Shown piece by piece: positions 21,018-30,219 of a stretch of 64,000 nt of DNA. The notes below the pieces were generated by a model. It was not told the origin of the DNA, did not search any database, and was given only the letters and a program-made list of their open reading frames with translations. A program made the position numbers and the translations under genes. Source of the DNA: a virus; IMG/VR virus record IMGVR_UViG_3300021432_000008, positions 1-64,000 of that record. The stretch is one strand, 5' to 3'. Positions within the stretch are counted from its first letter, which is position 1. Each line of letters opens with the position of its first letter.

Positions 21018-23183
21018 CTACCAGATCCGGTGCGTCCCAATGCGTTCAACCGTGGCCGGCCGATCCGAAGCGCCGACAGCCTTCGCGCCGTTCAGTTGCT
21101 CTCTGAGCCAGAACGGACTGTGGAGGATGCGGCATCCCCAGAAGGGCAGTCCGCCCGTGTCGTGGTTCTTGTGGTTCCACGTATGGCCGGAGAGCGGGAA
21201 GATCGTGAAGTTACGCAGGACCGCCGCCACGCACAACGCCGACTGGTCATCGACGGACAGGGTTCGGCAGATGTCCCAGGCCTGGCTGACCACTTTCGCG
21301 AGTCCAGGGTGATCCTTGCGGAAGAAGATCACGCCGGCGTTGAAGAGCGGCACGAAGCTCGCTCCCGGTAGGTACTCGCGCACAGCCTTCGTTATGTGCT
21401 CGTATCCATCGACGATCTCGTTGTCGTCGCCATACTCGCGTTGCCCGACGTGGTGCTTGTCGTAGGCCATCGCCAGCCCGAACTGCTCGGCTCGCACGAA
21501 CGGCCAGTCGAAACTGATCGGATCGGGAGCATCGTGGGGAGGCAACCGCGGCGAGAGCGGATGCTCTGGCCCAATCACGAAGGCGTCGGTATCGAGGTAG
21601 AGCGTCAGGTCATAGGGCGACTTCTCGAAGATGACGAGCTTCTGCGCCATCGCGTTGCTGCCCACGCCAAACGCCGTCGCGTCGTAGGGTATCACGGAGT
21701 CGAACAGTCCACGATCGACAGCGAGGTTTGCCGTCTGCTCCAGCAGCAGAGAGATGGGCAGACCGAGCCGCCGGGCGCAGCGAGCGGAGTAGTGCAGCTC
21801 CTCCACGTTGTCGCTGGCGAACGGCTCGCTCCGATCCTCCGGCTGGCGTGGGTCATAGACGAGGAAGACGACACCCCGCGGCGGCGTGATGACAGTCATG
21901 CGGTTCTCCAGGTCGGCCTTGTCGAAGGTACGCAACTCGCTCCAGCGGTCATGGACGCCGACAGCCACTGTCCATCTCTCGCCGTCAAGGACGGCACCGC
22001 CGGGGAAGAGAACACCGGCGTACTGATCCGCCGGCTTCGTGTTCCAGTCGGCCGACGCGATCGGCTCGGACAGAAAACGCCTGATCGCAAATGGAGGCTT
22101 CGCATCGAAGGTATAGACGCCCATGTGGTAGGTAATCCGCCCACCCGGCTCCGTCCGCGAGTGGAAGAAGTGCCAGAACTCATCCCCCACGAGGACAGGG
22201 GAAGCACCGCCCCGCATTTCCCCTTCGGTCCAGTGAACCCGCGTCGGTGTCTGGTAGGCCATCTCCGCTTGCTCGCCATCGATACGGAGGATACGGTGTG
22301 GAGCGATGGAGTACACCGCGTAAAGGCTGCCGTCGTGCTCGAACACCCCCCAATTCTTCTCCCAGAGGTTCCTCTTGGGATAGTTCGGGTAGAAGATTTG
22401 CTCGACGCGCAGGTCATCGCTCAGGCGGGCATACAAGACGCTTGTGTGCAGGAACGTGGTCTTGCCCACAACGCCCGTGTACATGACGTGGAGCTTGCCG
22501 CGAAACATGAAGAGTCTGGGGTCTTCCCGTCCGAAATTCGCCTGCTGCTGGTGGAACAGGTCGAGCTTCACCGGCTCGCCAAACGGTCGAAAACGGGCAT
22601 CCATCCTCTGGAGGAAAATCTCGCTGCCCGCCCAGCCGTTGCGGAAGGCGAACAGGTAGCCGTCCTGCCAGCGGATGAGCGATGGGTTGAAGCGCAGACC
22701 GGATGGGCCGGGAAGGGTGTGCTGGTCGATGCGGATGGTGTTGCCGTCCTCGACTGTCGGGGCGATTGCCGGCACTGGGCCATGTGTGATGATGGGCGGA
22801 TTGTGGATGCGGGGCGGCTCTGTCCTTCTGTTCTTCGCCCTCTCGCGGTTCCGCTTCACCCGCTCTGCGTCCTTGCCCGCCTCCGGATGGTCGTTACATC
22901 GCTGGCAATAGCTGACTGCCCTGTCCTTAGATAGCTTCTCCTGCGTGCAGGAACCGTGGAGATTGCACGCCATCAGATCAACCATGACGACGCTGCCGCG
23001 GCAGGCATCGCACGGTGTTTCCCCGATCTTCGGCCCCTGATGGGGACAGATGCCGCGGAGCAAGTGCGCCCCACGCGATGGCTGGCCGTTCTCCCGCGCC
23101 TGCGCCAGCACGCGCGGATCGTCGTCCGCGACCTCGATCTCGTTGTACAGCCCCGGTCCCAGGTATTCGAGGATAGTTGGCAT
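21018..23183 (-). CDS. Fusion of a GH130-like beta-propeller and a GT-A glycosyltransferase-like domain
   Basis: 721 residues from ATG 23183. Residues about 60-130 hold a Cys-rich segment (CPHQGPKIGETPCDACRG, then CNLHGSCTQ). Residues about 170-430 resemble five-bladed GH130-type phosphorylase or hydrolase folds (LRFNPSLIRWQDGYLFAFRN, then EDPRLFMFRGKLHVMYTG). Residues about 510-715 look like a GT-A transferase with a DxD-type LYLDTDAF near 529 and FNAGVIFF. The combination suggests making or trimming a sugar on a tail protein or on the host surface. It follows the large Cys-rich tail protein. Domain calls are by eye. Confidence 0.6.
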   Translation of the reverse strand: MPTILEYLGPGLYNEIEVADDDPRVLAQARENGQPSRGAHLLRGICPHQGPKIGETPCDACRGSVVMVDLMACNLHGSCTQEKLSKDRAVSYCQRCNDHPEAGKDAERVKRNRERAKNRRTEPPRIHNPPIITHGPVPAIAPTVEDGNTIRIDQHTLPGPSGLRFNPSLIRWQDGYLFAFRNGWAGSEIFLQRMDARFRPFGEPVKLDLFHQQQANFGREDPRLFMFRGKLHVMYTGVVGKTTFLHTSVLYARLSDDLRVEQIFYPNYPKRNLWEKNWGVFEHDGSLYAVYSIAPHRILRIDGEQAEMAYQTPTRVHWTEGEMRGGASPVLVGDEFWHFFHSRTEPGGRITYHMGVYTFDAKPPFAIRRFLSEPIASADWNTKPADQYAGVLFPGGAVLDGERWTVAVGVHDRWSELRTFDKADLENRMTVITPPRGVVFLVYDPRQPEDRSEPFASDNVEELHYSARCARRLGLPISLLLEQTANLAVDRGLFDSVIPYDATAFGVGSNAMAQKLVIFEKSPYDLTLYLDTDAFVIGPEHPLSPRLPPHDAPDPISFDWPFVRAEQFGLAMAYDKHHVGQREYGDDNEIVDGYEHITKAVREYLPGASFVPLFNAGVIFFRKDHPGLAKVVSQAWDICRTLSVDDQSALCVAAVLRNFTIFPLSGHTWNHKNHDTGGLPFWGCRILHSPFWLREQLNGAKAVGASDRPATVERIGTHRIW

Positions 23184-23184
23184 C

Positions 23185-26100
23185 TTACTTGTACACCACG
23201 AGGTTGCTTGCCCATGCCTGCGGGAATTGACCGTTGAGTACCGCCGCGACATTCGTGCTCGCCGCCGGTACAATCTGCCGGCCCTCCTGACACTCGGCGC
23301 TGTTCCCCGCGCCACCGATCGAACCGCTCTGCCCGCCCGTGAAGCTGTTGCCCCACGGGCGGAGTGGCGGCGGCTCCAGAATGAACGCTGCCGCCGCGTA
23401 AGAGCAGGCGGCGTCCGTCAGGATCGTTCCCGTGTTGGGCTGATTCCGGACGCCGTTGTTACCGCCTCCCTGATCGACGACGTTGAGGGCGAGCCCTGTC
23501 ACCTGTTCGACGGTCATGAACATATTGCCCGTCGCACCGCCCGCCAGGGTCGCCTGTATCGTGACACCGACGGCTCCCAGCGGCGATGCGACAGAGAAGG
23601 TAGTCACGCTGCCGGATACCAGTCCGCCGATGCTGGGCAGCTGCTCGGTGGCGTCCACGGGCATCGTCGTACCTGAGTACGTACAGGAGACGGCAGCGTT
23701 CGACTCCCAGACGTAGACCTGCACGATGACCCGCGAGGCGGCAGAGAAGGTGAGCGCCGTCTTGCTGATCGTGTTGACGAAGGCGGCACCCGAAGACACC
23801 GGAGGCGTCTTGCCCACAGACACGATGCTGCACGCGCCGGAGCCCGAGCCCGAACCGCTCGCGGCGCAATCGCCCTGAGTCGCCGTCACCGTGACCGAGC
23901 CGTCGCCCAGGGTGTTGTTGCAGCAGCCGTCCGCGTTGCCGATGCCCATGAACTGGAACCCGGTCCAGGTGATGACCGCTGGAGGTCCGCAAGCGACCGT
24001 TGTGGAGGGGACGCCGACGCCCTTGACAACGCCGCCCAGCTGCATGTCGCAATTGACGCCGTTGATCTCCAGGTTGAGATAGTACGTCCCTTTGTCGCAC
24101 CAGATAGTGCCCTGAGCGATATAGGCGCAGGTGCCGCTTCCCGAGCCGGAACCCGAACCGCTGCCACCAGCGCCGGCCAATTCAGGAGGGCAAGCCGGGA
24201 AGGTGTTGACACATCCGCCGGCAGTCCAGCCAGCGGGGTAGGAGACTGTGGCGGTGCAGGTGGGCAACACGAAGGACGGGGTCGGGCAGACGGTGCCGTA
24301 AATCGCGCAAAACTCGAACGGTACGGCCTGAGTGCAGAGCGCCTGTATGGGAAACGTGATGGGGAAAGCCGTGCAGGGGGCGTCGCCGGTACTCAGCAGA
24401 GTGCCGCCGCCGAAGATGCCTCCTGGACAGCCCGGAAGACCCAAGCAGTCTCCGTCTCCGCCTTGCGGGTCGATCGGGCAGAAGAAGAGGGTGCCGTTGA
24501 CGTTGTCGGCCGGAGAATTATCCTTGTGGCAGACATAGACGAGGTAACCGATCCACGTCTTCGGGGTGCAGCCAGTTGTCGAGGTGCCGAGCTGGAAGCC
24601 GCTGAGACTAGCAACCGCTGCCCAGTTTTGCGAGGGCGACACGTTGCAATGGGCGCTGCTGGTGGCGACGAGGTTGTAGCTCGATCGGTCGAAGACAATG
24701 CCTGGCGTGCAGGAACCAATAGACGCCACAAGGACGGCCGGCATCGCTGCCGGACAGCATACGTCTGCCGCGATGCAGCAGTCCAGCCCGAAAGAATCTC
24801 CCGTGCAAGTGCAGGGCGTGCTGACGAGCGTCGGCGGCAGCAACCATGTCCCATCGTCCTGCTCTATAAACGTCAGGCACACGCCGTCCAGGCATGGGCA
24901 GCCCGACACGTTCGCCAGGCACACGCACAGGTCATCGGAGAAGTTGCAGCATACGGGTGACGGGCAGCACGGCGGGTTGACGAAGCACGTCTTCGTCGGG
25001 ATACCCGTCCAGGTATCGGTGCAGGTGACCTCGACAATCACGTCAAAGCCGGCGCCGCTGCCGAATTCTCCCGAGCCCGACCCGCTGTGCGGGCGGATGC
25101 ACGTCGCCGTCTGGCTGCACAGGTAGCGGGAGGACAGCACGGGGGGCGGCGGGATACACAGGAGCGTGCAGGTGTTCGGCTCCGTCACGAAAACAAAGTC
25201 GGCGCCGATCGGGACAGGCGTCAGGTAGACGTTGTCGAACGCGATCACGGTGCCGGGAGCGAGGTTGCCGATCACCTGCCCGACGACCGTCTGGATGATG
25301 CCCTGTCCCACTCCGGCGATGGCACCAACGCGGGCGGGGATGAACGTCGTGGCCTTCGCCGTCCCCGTTGCCGGCTGACAGCCCTTCCCTGGACCGAAGT
25401 AGTTGCCGATCAGGAGCGTTTGCGAGTGATCGAGGTACGGGCCGCGCTCCACTCTGGTAGTGACACGGTTGGCGTCCGCGACGTATTCCGCCAACGCGAC
25501 GATGCCATCGAAGACCCACGGGACGCAACCCGAATAGCAGGCGTCGATGCCCTCCGCCATCCACCGATACCAGTCGGACGCCGCCTGCTTCGCCAACGCC
25601 AGAAGCGTCGCCTCGTTGGTCGGTATCGTCGCCGGAGGCGTGTACGTGGCCGCCAGCGACGTGCGTAGCGTCTTGGTGCCGTTGAACCCGGCTGCCGTGC
25701 CCATCTCAGAGAGAGACAAGCTGGTGAGCGTCACCTGCTCAATCCACGTCGGGCCGCCCTGACCGGGGAACGTGACTGTGACGGATGACGGCAGGATCGT
25801 GTTCAGGTCCGTCTGTGCGTAGGGTACGAGGTCGAAGACGTCGCCCTCCAGCCGCACGGCGAGGTTCAGGTTCGCGGCGAAGGCTGCCTGCCCAGAAGTC
25901 GCGTTGAGCGCCAGCACGGTCCCGTCAGTCCTGCGAACTATTCGCTGGCCGCAGGAGAACGCCACGGCATCGAGCAAGAGTGGCAGTGTCGGGTAGTCGA
26001 GCGTCAACTCGTTCGACGGCACGAGGTAGGCGGCGGGAACCGTGTCCGCTGTGATGGTGATTCCGAGGGCGGTCGCGATCTGGGCATAGAGCTGCGCCCA

Positions 26101-26610
26101 TGTCGTCGTCGTGCCATCGACGGTGATCTTGCCGGCGCGGAACCACCAGTCGAGCCGATCGTCTGCCAGCGTAACGATGTAAAGCGCCGGTATCGGTAGC
26201 GGCTTGCCGTTGACGATGACGACGTTGCCGTTGGCGTCCACCAGATTGCCGTGGACGCGCTCCACGGGTCGCGCGGCCAGCATTCGCATCACGGGAGAGA
26301 TGCTGCGCTGACCGTCGCTGATGATGAGCGGACCCTTGCCGCCAGCGGCACGGATGGCGGCGAGCTGTGACTCTTGTACGATGTAGTGCCCCACCGCGAA
26401 CTTTGCCGCTCCAGTCGGCCAGTAGAGGCTGCCGATCTTCGTGGGCTTGGTGGGCAGAGCGCCCTGGAAGCTGGCGTAGGAGATGCTCTGCTCGGGCCAA
26501 GTGCGAGAGGCGAACTCAAGCAACCATGCTGGATCGAGAAGCGTGGAAATGCGGTCAACGACGTCGGGCGCCGGCCATTCAACGCTGACCCCACAGAAGG
26601 ACACGCTCAA
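23185..26610 (-). CDS. Large Cys-rich tail/receptor-type protein with Gly-Ser linkers
   Basis: 1141 residues with a TTG start at 26610 (GGAGGG upstream). Residues 1-500 look like a conventional baseplate or tail domain. From about 510 the chain becomes a series of small, Cys-rich beta modules joined by (SG)n linkers near residues 510, 820 and 920, with CC and CxC clusters such as CFVNPPCCPSPVCCNF. Repeated disulphide or metal-bound modules are expected to project outward, fitting receptor binding. It belongs with the distal tail genes. No enzymatic motif found. Confidence 0.65.
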   Translation of the reverse strand: MSVSFCGVSVEWPAPDVVDRISTLLDPAWLLEFASRTWPEQSISYASFQGALPTKPTKIGSLYWPTGAAKFAVGHYIVQESQLAAIRAAGGKGPLIISDGQRSISPVMRMLAARPVERVHGNLVDANGNVVIVNGKPLPIPALYIVTLADDRLDWWFRAGKITVDGTTTTWAQLYAQIATALGITITADTVPAAYLVPSNELTLDYPTLPLLLDAVAFSCGQRIVRRTDGTVLALNATSGQAAFAANLNLAVRLEGDVFDLVPYAQTDLNTILPSSVTVTFPGQGGPTWIEQVTLTSLSLSEMGTAAGFNGTKTLRTSLAATYTPPATIPTNEATLLALAKQAASDWYRWMAEGIDACYSGCVPWVFDGIVALAEYVADANRVTTRVERGPYLDHSQTLLIGNYFGPGKGCQPATGTAKATTFIPARVGAIAGVGQGIIQTVVGQVIGNLAPGTVIAFDNVYLTPVPIGADFVFVTEPNTCTLLCIPPPPVLSSRYLCSQTATCIRPHSGSGSGEFGSGAGFDVIVEVTCTDTWTGIPTKTCFVNPPCCPSPVCCNFSDDLCVCLANVSGCPCLDGVCLTFIEQDDGTWLLPPTLVSTPCTCTGDSFGLDCCIAADVCCPAAMPAVLVASIGSCTPGIVFDRSSYNLVATSSAHCNVSPSQNWAAVASLSGFQLGTSTTGCTPKTWIGYLVYVCHKDNSPADNVNGTLFFCPIDPQGGDGDCLGLPGCPGGIFGGGTLLSTGDAPCTAFPITFPIQALCTQAVPFEFCAIYGTVCPTPSFVLPTCTATVSYPAGWTAGGCVNTFPACPPELAGAGGSGSGSGSGSGTCAYIAQGTIWCDKGTYYLNLEINGVNCDMQLGGVVKGVGVPSTTVACGPPAVITWTGFQFMGIGNADGCCNNTLGDGSVTVTATQGDCAASGSGSGSGACSIVSVGKTPPVSSGAAFVNTISKTALTFSAASRVIVQVYVWESNAAVSCTYSGTTMPVDATEQLPSIGGLVSGSVTTFSVASPLGAVGVTIQATLAGGATGNMFMTVEQVTGLALNVVDQGGGNNGVRNQPNTGTILTDAACSYAAAAFILEPPPLRPWGNSFTGGQSGSIGGAGNSAECQEGRQIVPAASTNVAAVLNGQFPQAWASNLVVYK

Positions 26611-26626
26611 GCGGCACCCTCCCTGC

Positions 26627-27394
26627 TCACTGCTTCGTCAGCGTTTCCGCAGGGAAGCCGCCCGTCTCCGTCTTGCCGTAGGTGTTGACCCACTGGCAGA
26701 AGACCTGTCGGGTATGCGTGCCGACGTCGATCACCGTCATCGTCGGGCCGCCGGAGTTGAGCATCACCTTGTCACCGGGCTTGAAGGGGCATTCCTTGGG
26801 ATCTGGCGGCAATAACCGGCGAATCCTCTCCGGAATGAACCCTGAAACCACATACGAGGTGACATTGTCGCCGTGCCCCGCGATGGACCACTGCCAGGGA
26901 TAACCTTCCGGCGAGTTCGCCGGAACGGAAGGCTGCGCCGACGCACCGTCTGGCGGAGTGGACTGCGTTCCGACGATCGCCTTGATCTGCTCGCGAACCT
27001 TTTCCTTCGTCAAGCCCATGTCGTCGAGTACCGCGAAGGCAATGTCGTCGTGCAGCAGCCCCAGAAGAATGTGCTCCGTGCCGATATGGCCGTGGTTCAG
27101 CCCGCGGGCTTCCCTGACGGCGTTCTCGATGACGAGCCGGGCGTTCGGCGTCTGGGGCAATTTGCCCATCGTCACCATGTCGGGACCGGGACGAATCCGG
27201 CTCTCCACCCCAACACGAATCTTGCGCAGGTCAACGTCCAGGTTCTTCAGGACGTTGGCGGCGACCCCAGAACCTTCCTTGATCAGCCCGAGCAGGATGT
27301 GCTCGGGGGCGATGTATTCGTGGTTGAAGCGCTGTGCCTCCTGGTTGGCCAGCTGCATCGTCTTGCGGGCACGATCGGAAAAGCGTTCGTACAA
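26627..27394 (-). CDS. ClpC-type N-domain (Clp repeats) fused to a DUF2158-like domain
   Basis: 255 residues, TTG start at 27394 with GGAGAGAAGCC upstream. Residues 1-145 carry two Clp N repeats (MYERFSDRARKTMQLANQEA, HEYIAPEHILLGLIKEG, GHIGTEHILLGLLHDD), the adaptor-docking domain of ClpC/ClpA. No AAA+ module follows. Instead residues about 203-255 (FKPGDKVMLNSGGPTMTVID, then QVFCQWVN) match DUF2158/YodC. A phage ClpC N-domain without ATPase could soak up Clp adaptors or substrates. Its location among tail genes could also mean a virion role. Confidence 0.8.
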   Translation of the reverse strand: MYERFSDRARKTMQLANQEAQRFNHEYIAPEHILLGLIKEGSGVAANVLKNLDVDLRKIRVGVESRIRPGPDMVTMGKLPQTPNARLVIENAVREARGLNHGHIGTEHILLGLLHDDIAFAVLDDMGLTKEKVREQIKAIVGTQSTPPDGASAQPSVPANSPEGYPWQWSIAGHGDNVTSYVVSGFIPERIRRLLPPDPKECPFKPGDKVMLNSGGPTMTVIDVGTHTRQVFCQWVNTYGKTETGGFPAETLTKQ

Positions 27395-27406
27395 GGCTTC
27401 TCTCCT

Positions 27407-27919
27407 TTACTGCCGCGACTGGTCGAGGTTCCGGATGTACTTCACCGTCAGGTCGATCTCGGAGCTGATCCAGTTTATGTCATCGGGATCATGCCTCGGC
27501 GCGTGCGGCCCATTGATGATCCGCATCGGCTCCGGCGTGATCACGTTGCTGACGTTGTCTTGCGGCTGAAATATCTGGAGCGCATCCATCACCTGATCCT
27601 CCAGCGTGACAAGACCCGTCGTCAGGCGCGTCAACCGCAAAAGGTCGCTACCAGCCTGGTCCTGCTGTGATCGCACGCGGCAGACGATCGTCATGTGCCG
27701 GTCGCGGCGGTCGTCCACCCGTCCGGCGCCATGAAGTGCGTCATCGTCGCCGTTCTCGTCCATGAGGCGAATCAGCACGTCCTGCGTCGCCGTGAAGTGC
27801 GGGATCACGCCGTCGCCCACGATGCCCACGCGATCCGACTTGAAGCCGGTGATGGCCATGATCTGCGTCTGTATCGCCAGCGCGATCGTGCGGATCGACG
27901 TGCGGATGGGCTGCGCCAC
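27407..27919 (-). CDS. Probable tail completion / terminator-type protein
   Basis: 170 residues, GTG start with GGAG. Alpha/beta pattern (SIRTIALAIQTQIMAITGF, then IPHFTATQDVLIRLMDE, and RHMTIVCRVRSQQD) resembles phage tail-terminator-like folds. Position in the tail module agrees. Assignment is by pattern and place, not a clear family. Confidence 0.45.
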   Translation of the reverse strand: MAQPIRTSIRTIALAIQTQIMAITGFKSDRVGIVGDGVIPHFTATQDVLIRLMDENGDDDALHGAGRVDDRRDRHMTIVCRVRSQQDQAGSDLLRLTRLTTGLVTLEDQVMDALQIFQPQDNVSNVITPEPMRIINGPHAPRHDPDDINWISSEIDLTVKYIRNLDQSRQ

Positions 27920-27922
27920 GGG

Positions 27923-28099
27923 TCACTCCTTCGGCGGCATCTCGTCAGCGTGTGGCGTGACGGCTTCGACCGGACGGGCCTGATCGTCCACGTCAACGCC
28001 GAGGTCCTTGGCCAGCGCGGCGAGGGCGTGCAGCGTCGAGGGCGGGCTGTCCTCGATGAGACGCTTGCGGGCGAGGAGGATGAACTCGGTGGGGGACAT
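27923..28099 (-). CDS. Hypothetical 58-aa protein
   Basis: ATG 28099 with GGTTCCC context. A short helical domain (PTEFILLARKRLIEDSP, then LHALAALAKDLG) and an acidic end. Unknown tail-module accessory. Confidence 0.45.
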   Translation of the reverse strand: MSPTEFILLARKRLIEDSPPSTLHALAALAKDLGVDVDDQARPVEAVTPHADEMPPKE

Positions 28100-28131
28100 G
28101 GGAACCTCAGATAAAAGAGATAGATAAAGTA

Positions 28132-29661
28132 TCAGGCAACGCACGTATCAAGGATCGTGGGCGAGCCGGATATGGGCATTTGCAGGTTGTTAGCGCGGAG
28201 AGAGAACCCGCTTGCCGCGAATGCTCGCTCCAGCCAGTAGTGGTACAGTCCCGATCCGCTGGTTGCGTAGTTGTTCGTGATCGCGACCGTCCAGGTGTCG
28301 GGGGTGAGCCCGTCCAGCATTCTTGTCGAACCAGCGTGAACCGTTGCGAAGGGACCGCCAGCGTACAGCTGCGTGGCTTGCTGCATCGTCACGTTGCTGA
28401 TGAAGATGTTCGTGCCCGTGGTCAGCGCCACCGACAGGCGGATGCGTAGACGGGCGTAGGGGACCGTCGTCGGCATGTTCTCCGGCGTGTGGATGACCAG
28501 GGTCAGCGCATGCCAGAGCGTATCGGCCACCGGGTTGAGGGTCTTGGTCACACTGTTGGCGTTGGCCTGGTCGTCGTTGATGACGACGCCGATACCAGCC
28601 GAACCATCGACCAGCGCGATTTCCAGAGTCCCCGCCGCCGGCGAGCCAGCCGAGAGCTTGTAAAAGAGACAAACATGGTACGTGGTATCGGGCGCCAGCG
28701 TTGCGTTCGTGCCCCCGAGTCCTACCCCCGGCTCGGGGCCCGTGTTGAACGCCTGCGTGATGCAGGTGAGCGTTGCACTATCGCCCACGAACTCAACCGA
28801 ATTGGCCGGACTGGTGAGATAACCCGTGGCGCCGCCGTTGAGTATCGCCGTGCCGACCACGCCGATAACTGGTGTCCATTGATCCGGGACGTTGAGGTTA
28901 GTGTAGACCTGGAAGTTGCCGTTGATCAGGAGGTTGCCGGCCTGGCCCGTGTAGTTGATGTCGCCTCGGACGGCCGCCAGGGTGGCGTTGGCTCCCGAGC
29001 CGCCGGGCCAGTTGAAGGCCGTCGCGTCCGTCACGGCGGGCAGGCCGACCGCGGAAAGGATCTCGTTGCCAAGAAGTGTGCCGCCCGTCAAACTGTCCTT
29101 CGTCACGGCGAAGGTGAGCGTCTCGGGAGGGCACAGAGCGAGAGCGACGCCGTTGCCCAGCTTCATTGACACGACGATGGTTGGATTGCCCGTCGGCGTG
29201 CCCACGTTGGTCTGCGCCCCGGCGGCAAGCGTGCCGCTCTGTACCGACGTGCCGGCGACCGTCATCTGGTTGATAAGCCCGACAATGCTCTGCTGGAGCG
29301 TGGCGGTAAGCAAGGTGGCGAGAGGCGCGTTGCTGGAGATGCCCAGCTGATCGAGGCCCCACATGGCGCGCGTTGTATTCGCGGCCTCGGTCGCGGCGTC
29401 CTTGACGATCCCTGCCAGGGCCGTCTGGTAGACGCCGAGCTGCGCCGTGATGTTGGGGTTCACCGTGATGATCTGGGGCAGTGCCGTGCCGGCCGCATAG
29501 TCGCCGGGAACGGTCGTGATCTCTCTGGTCGCCAGGCTGGCACCTGAGAGCACGCGCGAGGTCGCGGGACCGCCTGCGAAGGCGATCGCATCAGCAGCGC
29601 CGCCGAATTCATGACCAAGTCGGACGGACCAGCTGCCGGCCCCGGTCAACGGTACGCTCAT
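28132..29661 (-). CDS. Tail/receptor-binding structural protein with beta-sandwich domain
   Basis: 509 residues. The first half is rich in Thr/Ala/Gly strands. Residues about 240-420 (LLINGNFQVYTNLNVPDQWT, then YHVCLFYKLSAG, LWHALTLVIHTPEN) follow the carbohydrate-binding-module-like jelly-roll pattern common in phage tail appendages. Likely an outer tail protein contacting the host surface. It is transcribed with the tail genes upstream. Confidence 0.6.
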   Translation of the reverse strand: MSVPLTGAGSWSVRLGHEFGGAADAIAFAGGPATSRVLSGASLATREITTVPGDYAAGTALPQIITVNPNITAQLGVYQTALAGIVKDAATEAANTTRAMWGLDQLGISSNAPLATLLTATLQQSIVGLINQMTVAGTSVQSGTLAAGAQTNVGTPTGNPTIVVSMKLGNGVALALCPPETLTFAVTKDSLTGGTLLGNEILSAVGLPAVTDATAFNWPGGSGANATLAAVRGDINYTGQAGNLLINGNFQVYTNLNVPDQWTPVIGVVGTAILNGGATGYLTSPANSVEFVGDSATLTCITQAFNTGPEPGVGLGGTNATLAPDTTYHVCLFYKLSAGSPAAGTLEIALVDGSAGIGVVINDDQANANSVTKTLNPVADTLWHALTLVIHTPENMPTTVPYARLRIRLSVALTTGTNIFISNVTMQQATQLYAGGPFATVHAGSTRMLDGLTPDTWTVAITNNYATSGSGLYHYWLERAFAASGFSLRANNLQMPISGSPTILDTCVA

Positions 29662-29769
29662 ACATCACCTCTATTTCTGTTCACTATCAAGGTTCGTATT
29701 GTCGCCTTTTCCCTTGCGTGCCCACCCGCCGTGCCTGACGATGGAGTGAGCCCGCTCTCGGAACCACCC

Positions 29770-30219
29770 ATGCCTCCTGAACGTCTCGAAGTCGTCGGCC
29801 GTGCCGAGCAACAGCCCCATCGCGGTCCCATCCTTCTTGTCCTGGGGATTACCGGGTTAGCCTTCTCGGCGTTGGGCGCGCTGTCCTGCGCCGTCCACCC
29901 CCTGGCGCTATTCCTCGTCGTCGGCCTGGCTCTTAGCGCCCTGGCCTGGCTTCTGGGAAGCGTGGACATGGCGAGGATTCGTACCGGCAGCATGGAGCCG
30001 TCAGGCAGGGCGACAACGCAGGCGGCGCGCACGTGCGGCATCGTGGGTACCGCCCTCTGTTCGCTCTTTCTGTGTGTCGCCGTCTCCACTTTCCTGTTCT
30101 CCTTCCTCGCGGCCTCTCGCTGGTTTGACCAGCAAAAAGCACCTGAACCTGTCCCCAGCACCGGGCCTCCCACCATCGAACGGCCTGGTGATGCCCCGGC
30201 CGAACGCCATCGTCAGTAG
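29770..30219 (+). CDS. Three-pass membrane protein on the opposite strand (possible lysogeny-time gene)
   Basis: 149 residues, rightward inside a leftward structural module, as expected of an independently expressed accessory gene. Membrane spans: about 22-44 (GPILLVLGITGLAFSALGAL), 48-66 and 95-118. The loop ARIRTGSMEPSGRATTQAAR, then CGIVGTAL, resembles host membrane proteins I associate with planctomycetes. It may alter the host envelope, for example to exclude other phages. Its last seven bases overlap the opposing structural gene. Confidence 0.55.
   Translation: MPPERLEVVGRAEQQPHRGPILLVLGITGLAFSALGALSCAVHPLALFLVVGLALSALAWLLGSVDMARIRTGSMEPSGRATTQAARTCGIVGTALCSLFLCVAVSTFLFSFLAASRWFDQQKAPEPVPSTGPPTIERPGDAPAERHRQ

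Noticed and set aside
21396-22934. 512-codon rightward open frame
   Set aside because: Antisense to the glycosyl-enzyme fusion; no domain sense and biased composition.
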